The position numbers were made by a program, and so were the translations under genes. From Symbiodinium natans (Eukaryota > Sar > Dinophyceae > Suessiales > Symbiodiniaceae): DNA of 64,000 nucleotides. Below, one piece after another: positions 1-11,600 of the stretch; the first letter of the stretch is position 1; every line of letters begins with the position of its first letter. The DNA lies in the NCBI GenBank assembly GCA_905221605.1, contig CAJNDS010001101.1, positions 10,001 through 74,000 on the forward strand, in the 5' to 3' direction. The notes below the pieces were generated by a model. The model was not told the DNA's origin and did not search any database. It worked only from the letters and a program-made list of their open reading frames with translations.

Positions 1-139
1 ACCTCCAGGTCGTTGCTTCGCACTGCAGCCCAAAAAAATTCTCAAGCAGCCCCAAGAATCCCAAGAAATAGGAGGGCCTCTAAAGGCCCCAGGCCGGGCC
101 CCCAAACCATTCAAACTATTCGAATCCTCCTCCCAATAC

Positions 140-402
140 TATTACGAGCAAGGGCCTCCCCCCAATACTTCATTACGAGCCCGGGCCGCCTCCCGATACT
201 AAGTTACGAGCGCGAGGCTCCCACCAATGCTAAATTACGAGCCCGAAGTTACGAGCCCGGGCCTGCCCCCAATACTAAATTACGAGCCCGGGCCTCCCCC
301 CAACAAAAAATTACGAGCCCGGGCCTCCTCCCAATACAAAATCACGAGCCCGGGCTTCCCCCAATACTAAATTACGAGCCCGGGCCTTCCCTCCATACGA
401 AA
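140..402. repeat. Minisatellite, ~30-bp unit
   Basis: About eight imperfect tandem units containing ATTACGAGCCCGGGCC followed by a C-rich stretch and AATACTAA. The open frame across it is only repeat translation. Confidence 0.85.
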
Positions 403-414
403 ATGTTCGCCTTT

Positions 415-800
415 TGAAATGTTTTTGAAATTTTGAAAGCTTGAAAGTGTGAGAATTTCAAACTTTCAAATTTTAAAAGATTTTCGCCTTAAAAAACTTT
501 CTTCAAATGTTGAAACAGGGAAAGATTGGATATTCAAACTTTCAAAATTTCAAAATTTTCGCCTTTAAAACATTTTGGAAAATTTGAAATCTTGAAAACT
601 GGAAAAAACTGTCCGGTAAGTTTCCCGAACTTTTTAATTTTTAAAAACTTTTGAAATTTTGAAAGTTTCAATTTCAAACTTTCAAAATTTCAAAACTCCT
701 GAGAGTCTGAGAATTTCAAACTTTCAAATTGTCAACAATCTTCGCCTTTTCTTTCTTTCCTTTCGTTCTTTCTTTCTTTCTTTCACTCACTCACTCACTC
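415..800. repeat. AT-rich TTTCAAA/TTTGAAA repeat region
   Basis: Low-complexity DNA made of irregular TTTCAAA and TTTTGAAA words in both orientations with several TTCGCCTT inserts. It ends in a CTTT microsatellite near 750-785 and a CACT run. No gene seen. Confidence 0.7.
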
Positions 801-1044
801 AGAAGGGGCCAATTGTATGAAGTAGCAAAAGGTCCTGGAGAGGCCCTGAGGCTCAAACAGGACGTAACGAGAGCCTTCACGGGGCGTGAAAAAAGCCCTC
901 CTAGGCCTATAGGATGTTTTGCGCTCCCCCTGGGGCTTCATTCTGGCCCTGTGCCCCCGAAGCGCGTTTGAAGCCATTAAGGGGGCCCTTTGCATCCCGT
1001 TGGCGAAGGGTGGGGGGTTTTTTTTGAGACCTGTCCGGCCAAAG

Positions 1045-1400
1045 GGCTCGTGCAGTGATCCAAAAAAAGCCCGCAGTTGGGTCGAGAAGGCTTTTTTCGG
1101 GACATGGGGCGTCAAGAGTGGCCCGTTAAAAGCCCACCGTCGGGTCGAGAAGGGTTTTTATCGGGACGTGTAGGTGGCACGGGAGGCTGGGTCCGGGCTG
1201 CGCAGGGCGGAATGAAAGCCCTATCATGGCAGGGCGAGGCTTTTTCTCGTCCTGGGTGCATGGCAGGGGATAGAAAAAGCCGTGGGTTGGCGAGGAGGGC
1301 TTTTTTCGGACCCTGTCCACGAGGGGGGCGACCAGGAGGCCGGCCCAGGGCGCAGAAACAGCCTTCGAAAAAGGGTCTAAAAAAAACCCTACGGGGGGCA
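1045..1400. repeat. Degenerate tandem repeat, ~65-bp unit
   Basis: Four to five diverged units follow the pattern AAAAGCCC, GGGTCGAGAAGG, TTTTTTCGGGAC. Several frames are open across it, but they only mirror the repeat, so none is called as a gene. Confidence 0.6.
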
Positions 1401-1430
1401 AAAAAAACCCAGCCCGTTTCGGGTTTATAG

Positions 1431-2165
1431 GCTATAGGGTTTAGGGTTTAGGGTTTGGGGTTTAGGGTAGTTTATAAACCAAACCGAGGGTAAAGGGTAC
1501 CACCGGGCTACCAGGGGTGTAAACTCCAAACCCTCATGTACCTAACCTTTAGGTGAATTACTAATAGATTAGAACTAGTATCTACCGTGTGTTCACTATG
1601 ACTTATCCTTGTTGTTTGTTGTTTGTCATTGTCTGTTAACTATGCTGCTTCTTCATAACGTATTGACAAATCATTCTTAGCTATTGTATATTCTGCTCCT
1701 AACCCTGATATAACCAGCGTTTAACCTGATGCATCTTAATTCTTTCTGAAAAACAGTCATTAACTATCCATTGTGCACGGCAACTTGATTTTTCATGAAT
1801 GCGATATATCACGCTTACGGCAAATTGGTCATTAACGACTAGTTCTTACCTATTGTATATTCGCTGTTATTTTCATTGTTCATTAATAGTTTTTGGTGAT
1901 TCTTGATGATTAGGGATTAGCTAGTATTCCATACCCTGATAGAATTAATGGGTTCAACGTTCTTCGTAGCAGTTCAGAAGCGCCTGCCAGATACTTACCA
2001 AGAGCGGCTGCGCGACTCGGCTTTTTGAGTATAAACATGGGCGATTTAGGGTTTAGGATGGCTTAGGGCTTCGGCTTTCAGAACCCAAGGCAGCCTAAAC
2101 ACTAACCCCTTAAAAGCCCGAAAAGTTAGGGCTTAGGGTTTAGGGTTTAGGGTTTAGGGTTTAAG
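1431..2165. other. Gene-poor stretch at the 3' side of the photolyase-family gene
   Basis: Holds a short telomere-like run (1436-1470), a remnant of the GGGCTACCAAG inverted-repeat family (1485-1516), AT-rich DNA of ordinary complexity (1540-1960) and another TTTAGGG run (2128-2175). A GC-richer island at about 1975-2035 could be a further exon of the minus-strand gene, but I cannot place it. Confidence 0.4.
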
Positions 2166-2167
2166 GT

Positions 2168-2246
2168 TTAGGGTTTCCTAGCCTCTTGCTTCAGAGCAGC
2201 TTTGTCAACATATTGTGGGAAGCGCTTCCGCACGGCAATGACATTT
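2168..2246 (-). CDS. Photolyase-family exon 24 (last recognised)
   Basis: Encodes [15 protein letters not shown] then [10 protein letters not shown], matching the family AVxxVRxxxPQYVD tail. Acceptor GCAG|AA. Read straight through, the stop is the TAA inside the first CCCTAAA unit (2168-2170). A GC donor after CAAGAG (2183) is an alternative. Confidence 0.72.
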
Positions 2247-3653
2247 CTGCCGTCAGGGGGGAGAAATAAGGGTGGAGGGTGGGTTTAGGGTTTAGGGTTT
2301 AGGGTTTAGGGTTTAGGGTTTAGGGTTTAGGGTTTAGGGTTTAGGGTTTAGGGTTTAGGGTTTAGGGTTTAGGGTTAGGAACCGACATGAACCTGTATTG
2401 AGGCCTTATAAGCACCCCTTAGTAGCCCTTACGTGTCCTTCTCAACATAAAATAGCCCTCTACCCTTTCATCTCTAAGGGATCAAAGAAAGGGGCGAGCT
2501 TGTGCCTACAAAGTGGAAGCCGAATCATGGCGCCGCCACAGCCAAAACGCCCAAAAAACAAAAGCTTCCTGCAAACCCTGAAGCCCGAAAACCCCCCAAC
2601 CAGCACAAACCCCTGAAACCCCCTAAAGAGCCCAATGTCCGTTGATGAAGGAACATTCCTTAATTAAGGGGTATTGGGCTGGCTCTCCAGGCCTAAACAC
2701 AAACCCTCCAACACAAATAGAAATCATACAGGGCCGAAGGCCCACAGCAAAAAAACCCTAAATCCTAAAGTCTAGAAGCCCTTAAGCCCTGAAGCGACCG
2801 CAACAAAAGCCCTAGAAATGAGCTCGAAACCTTCAAGCCAATTCTCCCCCTCACTGGACCCTAAACCCTAAACCCTAAACCCTAAACCCTAAACCCTAAA
2901 CCCTAAACCCTAAACCCTAAACCCTAAACCCTAAACGCCGTGGACCGTGGCTCTCCGACGCCTCTGGTGAGTGAGCCTCGCAGAGATGAGATCCTGGAGC
3001 CGACAGGTTGCTTGGGTTTAGGGTTTAGGGTTTAGGGTTTAGGGTTTAGGGTTTAGGGTTTAGGGTTTAGGGTTTAGGGCTTAGGGTTTAGGGTTTAGGG
3101 TTTAGGGTTTAGGGTTTAGGGTTTAGGGTTTAGGGTTTAGGGCTTAGGGCTTAGGGTTTAGGGTCTAGGGTTTCAGAAGGGCCTAGCGTTTGGGGTTTGG
3201 GGTTTAGGGTTCACCGCATTGGGTTTAGGCCTTGAGGGCCTTGAGACCTCGAGGGCCAACTCAAACCCTAAACCCTAAATCCTCAACCCTAAGCCCTAAA
3301 CCCCAAATCCCCAAACCCGAAACCCAGGAGGCTCCTGCCAAGATCAGCCAAGCCGCTTCGATCACCCGCTGCCAGTACACGCCGTTGATGAGAACCTGTG
3401 CAGAGATCCGCGTGCCCGCTGGCGCCTCCTTGGTGGGTTGCAGGGTTGTAGGGTTGTAGGGTTGTAGGGTTTAGGGTTTAGGCTTTAGGGCCTCCCCCTC
3501 GCATCCTCTAGGCCTTGGGCGCACCTTGAAACCGGCGTTCTCTGGACCATCATAAAACGCCAAATGTATATATACATATATACACACACATATGTTTGTC
3601 TTTATCATCCTTTTTATATGATGATTCTTACTATTACTATCAACATCCATATG

Positions 3654-3684
<31 letters not shown>

Positions 3685-3688
3685 TCAT

Positions 3689-3719
<31 letters not shown>

Positions 3720-6700
3720 TTGTATTTATTTAGCATTTATGAGTTCATAGGAAAATGTTAAATAACTAGGCCTCGGTAATTAATTAATTGGCAAGCTGTC
3801 CGGGGGGGCAGAATGAGGATTCTCTGACGCCATCAGTCTTCGGCAGTCTGCCAACTCAGAGGACTAAGGCGGGCAAAGATGCCCACGCCCGTTCTCACCT
3901 GGTCACCTTGAGGAGTTCGGGGGTAGGGTCTAGGGTCTAGGGTCTAGGGTCTAGGGTCTAGGGTCTAAGGTCTAGGGTCTAGGGTTTAGGGTTTAGGGTC
4001 TAGGGTTTAGGGTTTAGGGCTCAGGGAGGGCTCCAGCCCAAAATCCGGAATCCTCAGCACAAAACCTACTAACTCCTAACAGGGAAGCTGCATCTAGGGA
4101 TGGGGGTATATACCCTCCCCCCCATATACAACCCGTTTATAGGCTTCTATAGTCCCTACTAAGAAACTCTCTGAAAATGGGTTGCTACATATGATCCTCT
4201 TAGACCCAACATGCCAAAATCCACGATATCCCACGACCCCGCGTTAAACCAGGATTTCTTTAGGGTTTAGGGTTTAGGGTTTATAGGGTTTAGGGTTTAG
4301 GGTTTGGGGTTTGGGGTTTGGGGTTTGGGGTTTGGGGTTTAGGGTTTGGGGTTTGGGGTTTAGGGTTTAGGGCTTCTGAACGTAGGCTTTGTTTAGGGTC
4401 AAGGGCCAAAAAACCCTTCCAAGCATACCAACGACCGGAATCCAAAGGGTTGGTTTAGGGTTGAGCGCCAAAGAAATGGGGGTTTACGAAAATTCAGGGA
4501 ATCCGGACCCCTAATGTAGCCCCCGAAGTAGTAGGATTCCCTTATGACAAGGACCCCAATAAGGGTACCCCCAAAGTTCTTAAACCCCCAAACCCTAAAC
4601 CATAAACCATAAACCCTAAACCCTAAACCCCCCAAATTCCTTCCAAGCATCCCAGGGACAGTGAATGTACTCGGTCGGAAGGTGTCGGAGCTCGGGGAGC
4701 CAGCGGCGGACGTAACTCCCTTGCGGGTCCACCTCCGTGGCACATCCAAACCCTGTCTTAGGGGTAGTTGCATGGCTCCCTCTAGGGTTTAGGGTTTAGG
4801 GTTTAGGGTTTAGGGTTTAGGGTTTAGGGTTTAGGGTTTAGGGTTTAGGGTTTAGGGTTTAAGTTACATTGTGCCCTTAAAGCTGGGCCCTTAAAAAGGG
4901 GACCCCTTCTATACCCCTTACATACCCTATACAACCCAAGGGCCCATACTTCAGAACGCTTCAAAGGAGGTAAAGAGAAGGCCCCCAAACCCTAAACCCT
5001 AAACCTTAAACCCTAAACCCCTAAACCCTAAACCCTAAACTCAAAACCCTTAGATCCTGTAGACCCCCTCAACCCTATGAAGCTGCTGAAACCCTAAACC
5101 CTAATAGGCCCTCAGCCCTAAACCCAAAAGCAGGGTTTCGCCTTAGGCATAGGGATTTGGGGGACAAACCTCTTGAACAAGACGTACGAAGCACCCGCGC
5201 CCCAAAGTCGTGCCTTCTTGCCCGCATAGATTGGATGCATCACGAAGTTCCAGGATCCAATCCCCGAATGGCCACCTGCTTGGTGTTGCTGCGAGCTTTC
5301 TTCCAGAGAGCCCAACCCCCGTAAGTAAGGAATATACCTTATACTGTAAATTATATAGGGGTCCTAGTACAAAACCTTAATGCAGGAATACGTATACCTG
5401 ACATTATGTAGGGATCGCAATATAAAATAAGGTATATTGCTTAATTTGGGGTATTGGTCTCTCTGTAAGAGTAGCAAATTGGGGTCGCCTTGCCTTACAG
5501 GCACCGTATTCTCGAACCCTCAGAACCCCCAACAAAATAACAAATAATGATCCCTACATTACCCTTATAAGGAAGATTTTTGTTTTTTTGGGTGGTTCTT
5601 AAGCACTTCGTAGTCATAGCAACAGAAAGCGTAAATCTGGGGGGACGGGGCAGGCGGGGGAGGGTCATTACGAAGACTATATTAATATGAAGTAACCTTA
5701 ATAAAAGGAACTCGCCCGGCAAAGTCACGAACAAAAATGAGTCCCACCTGTAAGGAGCTGCCTTGGAGGTGAAACTTTGAGATGTGGATGGTGATCCTAC
5801 ACCCTGAACCCTAAACCCTAAATCTCCTCTAAGCAGTCGGCAGACATCAGGCTTGTGGATAAGCTTTAACAGGCAAGCCTTCTTCTCTGATCTGGACAGC
5901 GGGATAGAGTTTTCTTTGGGGGAAGTCCCTCTACATGTGAGAAACCCTAAACCCTAAACCCTAAACCCTAAACCCTAAACCCTAAACCCTAAACCCTAAA
6001 CCCTAAACCCCCAGATGTGAGAACTAAATACTACAAGACTAGGCTTCGCTACGCTGTGCTAATCCTGTTCTCTACTGTACCATCTTCTGGTAAGCTTCAC
6101 TATACTACATTTCATCTCAGTATGGCTTTTTTTTCAAATGTGCTGCACTAGAAGCCTCGCAAGGCAGAGTGCGAGAGAGAGAGAGAGAGAGTCAGAGAGA
6201 GAGAGAGAGTCAGAGAGAGAGAGAGAGACAGAGAGACTTTTCCATAGGTTGCACAGATCGGGCTTTGTAGGTGTTCAAGACAGTGGTAGGTGTCGCAAGG
6301 ATGACAGACAGAACGCGTACAGCGTACAGGGATCTCATCAATCTCCTTACAGAAAGCAAGTGAGTGGAGAAAACCTTGTCTGGGAGCGGCAGGAGCTTCT
6401 GGTTTTGCAAGAGGAACGTCAGTAAGACGAGGACTCTGGGGAATTGAGTATCAGCAACGCTCGGCTTATAGGGGATACTAGGAACACATGAGCACTCATC
6501 TCAACATGGGGGTTCCTAAACCCTAAACCCTACATAAGCACTCATCTCAACAACTGGGGTTGCTAAAACCAAAAACGTAAACCCCAAACCTCATAATTTA
6601 AACCCTTAACATCTTAATAGACGGGTCTCAGGACTGCACCCATCTGCCACATCATGGCGTTGATGGCGACGTCCGTGTCCACCAAAGTGTAGTCATACCA

Positions 6701-8547
6701 GGCAAACCCTGGACAAGAGGTTTCGGGTTTAGGTTTGGGGTTTGGGGCTAGAGTTTAGGGTTAGGGTTTATATAGGGTTGTCAAAATTGCTTTTCCAGAG
6801 CTTTCTGGCGGGGGGTTCGTAAGCAAATAATTGATCGACATGATTCGCGGGATGCCAACAGCTGAAGCGCTCAGGGCTCAGGATTTAGCGTTTAGGGTTT
6901 AGGGTTAAGGGTTTAGCGTTTAGGGTTTAGGGTTAAGGGTTTAGACTTGCTTTGCCCCAAACCCAAAAATGCTTGTTTGCAGGGAAGGTCTCTTGCTAGA
7001 GCATGGGCTTTTGGAAAAGGCTCATGGCTTAAATCGTTAATCTAAAAACTAACCTGAAACCCTAAACCCCTAAACCCTAAACCCCTAAACCCTAAACCCT
7101 CAACCCTAAACCCAGATCTTTCAAACTCAAGGAAGCTTTCTGAGGGATCCAAAGGCCGGAACGCGGGGAAGAAGGGTGCCCACGGAGCCCCAATAGCCTC
7201 TGATTCAGGAATACGCCTGAGAGAAGATTAACAACGCATTGCTTAAAGACCCTCCAAACAAAAATAAAACAACAACAGTTCTTCGTCATAAATCGCAATA
7301 CGGGAATGGATTTTGCTTCTAAATTTGGGGGGTTCCTAAGCAAACAGTAGATAAGGATCCCGATGTGTGTTGAAAGGCGCATTCCTCAATCAAGGGGGCA
7401 TTGGGCCTCTGGCTACTACGGGGCATTCCACTTCAGGAGACTTACCGCGAGCATTCCGCTACCCGACCGCGCTTCACTCCGGCTTCCCCCAAACCCTACT
7501 TGAAGGTTCATGATACTTACTAACCAATTATAACTGTACTTATAACCCTACTTATAATACCCCTAAAGGGCCTTATAGGGGTCATCCCAATTCTAAGTAG
7601 GGTTATAAGCCCAGTTATAATTGGTTAGTAAGTACCATGAACCTTCAAGTAGACCCTGCGCCCTCAGGCCCACTTACTCAACCCGGAGCACTAAACGTTT
7701 ACTTTGAGCGATGGAGGGAGCCGTGCCCTCAAGGCACAGCAAAAAAACAGGTCAGGGTTAAGGGTATGGGGTTACGAGAGGCCTTGAACACAGAAGGCGC
7801 GTTCGTGCTTAGGGTTTAGGGTTTTAGGGTTTTAGGGTTTTAGGGTTTAGGGTTTAGGGTTTAGGGTTTAGGGTTTAGGGTTTAGGGTTTAGGGTTTAGG
7901 GTTTAGGGTTTAGGGTTTGGGGTTTGGGGTTTGGGGTAAGGGTTTAGGGTTTAGGGTTTTTAGGGTTTTTAGGGTTTTTAGGGTTTTTAGGGTTTTTAGG
8001 GTTTTTAGGGTTTTTAGGGTTTTTAGGGTTTTTAGGGTTTAGGGTTTAGGGTGCGCGCCTTCTTTCCAGCTCAAGTCCAGGTGCTCAATGAGGAACTGCG
8101 CCGTGACGTGGCGCAAGTGATTGCACATCCAGCCCACCTCCGCATCGCAATTTAGTGGGTTTAGGGTTTAGGGTTTAGGGTTTAGGGTTTAGGGTTTAAG
8201 GTTTAGGGTTGAGGGTTGAGGGTTTAGGGTTTAGGGTTTAGATCACTTCTAGGATGTTCCTTCAAGCCCTCTGAAGGAAAAAAAAACCTACATAGAATCC
8301 CCTTAAACCCACTGAAGGAGATTACGAAATGTCCCAAGGGCCTGCTTGTCATGCGTGCGGACGACGACCCATAGGCATGAGTTTGGATGAGCTTGCTATA
8401 ATTTGTTTGATGAAGTAATAGCAGTAAAAAACAGACTAGCAGTAGAAGTAATACGAGTAATACGTGTGCTAGTCGTGGTGGTCGTTGTCGTCGTGGTGGT
8501 GGTGGTGGAGGTGGTGGTGGTGGTCGTGATCGTGATTAGTAGTAGTG

Positions 8548-8605
<58 letters not shown>

Positions 8606-11600
8606 GAGCAGCAGCGGCAGTAGCACTAGCAATAGAAGTAGAGGTAGAAGTAGAAGTAGTAGCTGCAAGCTCCAGCATAGGCGGCTCTATCCCCTAGACC
8701 CGAAGGCCTGCCTAAGCCCTACTGTTTTAACATTTACACCCAAGAAGGGGACATCGAACATAGCCCAAGGTCTTAGATAGTACAAAGCATGCTAGGTCAC
8801 TAAATCTCATGGGTTCCCATACTACCCCTCTCTATACTAGCCTTCCTAGGTCCCCCCCTTCAATAACCTTAATTAGGCTTCAATATCCCTAAATAACCAT
8901 AATTATGGGGGGATCTAGGGGGGGGTAGCCCTAAACCCTAAACCCTAAACCTTGAACCCTATAACCCTAAACCCTAAACCCTGAACCCTGAACCCTAAAC
9001 CCTAAACCTTAAACCCTAAACCCTAAACCCTGGAGGGGGGGGGGGAGGAGTGTAGTAGGGGAACCCGGAACCCACGAAAGTCATGCACAGTTGGGTGTCC
9101 TTCCATAGCTGGCGCATAGCAGCGTCAACCAGCGGATAGCCTGCAGGACACATCTGGGCGCTTTAGGGTTTCGGGTTTAGTTTTTAGGGTTCAGGGTTTA
9201 GGGTTCCGAAGCCCTAAACCGAACTCCAACTGCGAAACCTACAACCAACAAATACTCCCTAAACCCCTACACCCTAAAGCTTTAAACCCTACATTCGGAG
9301 TTTGGGGAAGCAGGAGCTCCCTCAACCCTCAGCTCTGCCTAGAAACCTTGAACCGCTACGCCCTGAAGCCGGTTAGGGGTTTAGGGTTTGGGGTTTGAGG
9401 TTGGGGGTTCAGGGTTTGTGGTTCAAGGTTTCGGATAAGGGTTTAGGGTTTAGGGTTTAGGGTTTAGGGTTTAGGGTTTAGGGTTTAGGGTTTAGGGTTT
9501 AGGGTTTCGGAGAAGGGGTATTTGGCCCTGCGCCCGTCCTGTTTCGCCACGCTGCCACCGCCGCAGCTGCAGCCGCGTCCCGCTCCAAGCCTCTTGCTCG
9601 TACTGGGGCCTCACTTGAAGGTTCATTGTACTTACCAACCAATCATAACTGGGCTTATAACCCTACTTATAATTGGGATAACCCCTATAAGGCCCTTTAG
9701 GGGTATTATAAGTAGGGTTATAAGTACAGTTATAACTGGTTAGTAAGTACCATGAACCTTCAAGCAGCTGCTCTTATGACAACCCAAAGAGCCGAATTCC
9801 CCTTAATTGAAGAATATCCCTTGAATCCTAAAAAGGGATCCTTAATATGATTTAAGGAATGTTCCTTACTTAAGGGGTATTGGGCTCTTTGGGAACTGAG
9901 GGTTTTGGATTCTAAAGGTTCTTCTTGGAACCACTCGTCAAATGCTTATTTTGACGCACCACCAAATACCTAGTAACTAGCCTTCCGTGTCGGGTGCAGG
10001 GTTGAGTAAGGTGATGCCATGGTATATGTAGCCAAATGAAAAAAACGAAAAAATGACTTCCAAAGGCGGTCCAGCGGCCGGATGCTCACCTGCGCAAAGA
10101 GTTCATCCCCCCCCCCCCCCATCCCTAAATCCTAAAGCCTATATAAGCCGCATAGTTATAGCAATACCACAAACGCGAAGACTAAAGCTTCTACCTCGGG
10201 CTTGGGCTTGAAACTCTTAGAGCCATTTCCTGGGGGGAGGGGGGGGGGGGAGGGAGCCTCGGGCCCGTGCTGGTAGGCGGAAATCTCTTCACCAGGGTTC
10301 AGGGTTAGGGTGTAGGGTTAACAGGGCTTAGGGGTTGGGGTAGGCGACAAGAAGTCATCCCGTAGGTCTCGATCACGTGGGTTTAGGCTTTTGTGTCTAC
10401 TGAACTGTGCTTACACTAACCTCTACACCCTTCACCTCTCTACCTTTCTGAGCCTCTCACTTGCTCGACCCCTCTCAGCAGCAGTTTCACGCAAGCCACC
10501 ACAAGTGGATGCTTTGCAATTAAGCGCCCACTATATGCTTGAGGTCTAGGGCTTAGGAATAAAGACTCCTGCATAAACGGCGGTCCTGACACAGAACCAC
10601 TCGGAAACTTGTGGCAGCACCATCCCAGACACTCACCTGAAAGAACCAACTCCAGGTTCGAGCCAAGCAGGGTATCCTGCAAGGCTCTAAGCCCTAGTAG
10701 CCCTAATACCCCTAAACCCTACATCGAAGAGTTTCAAAGCTTAATATGCGATGGCTACGAAGGACAAGAATGCCGAGGCACAGAGTGTGAGTCCGGACAG
10801 CGGTAGAGCTGGGAGTACGCCTGGCCCATGCTTTACGATGGGGCTTCAGGTGTTTCAGGCCTAAAACCCTAAAACCTAAACCCTAACCCTAAACCCTAAA
10901 CCCTAAACCCTAAACCCTAAATCCTAAACCCTAACTCGGAGGGACGCACGAAGTAGCCTCGGAAGTGCACCCCGAAAAATTCGGGGTTTCCTGCGAAAAA
11001 AAGCCCTACTGGAGAAACCCTACAATTTAAACCCTAAACCCTAAACCCTAAACCCTAAACCCTAAACAACTACTTATACTAGGTCCCCCATCTCCAAGAA
11101 GGGTCTCGGGTTTTATACAGCCTCGGGGCTTCAGAGGTGTCCAAACCCTAAACCCTAAACCCTAAACCCTAAACCCTAGACCCTAGACCCTAGACCCTAA
11201 ACCCTAAACCCTAAACCCTGAACCCTGAACCCTAAACCCTAAACCCTAAACCCTAAACCCTAAACCCTAAACCCTAAACCCTAAACCCTAAACCCTAAAC
11301 CCTAAACCCTAAACCTGACCTAAATCCCAGGTGCATGCCTGTCGTGGCGGGCTCTGGGTTAGGGGCTGCTGTGAATAAGTGGAATACCATGAGCAGCGGG
11401 AGGGGCTATTGTACCCTGAACCCTAAACCCTAAACCCGAAACCCTAAACCCTAAACCCTAAAATTCTACCCTAGAGTTCCTACACTTCCAGTGACCGAAG
11501 TATCTCAACCCGAAACCAAAAAAAATCGACACCCAAACCCTAAACCCTGCACCCTGAGCCCTGAAACCTGGCCCTGGCGTTTGGGGCTTTTAGGCCTTGT

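Noticed and set aside
140-402. Possible CRISPR array
   Set aside because: Units are contiguous with no unique spacers, and the DNA is eukaryotic; it is a minisatellite.
2281-3170. True chromosome end
   Set aside because: Arrays switch orientation repeatedly and are interrupted by exons, so these are interstitial tracts.
8396-8780. Poly-Ser, poly-Val, poly-Leu and poly-Thr proteins
   Set aside because: Frames of one trinucleotide microsatellite; no flanking coding signal.
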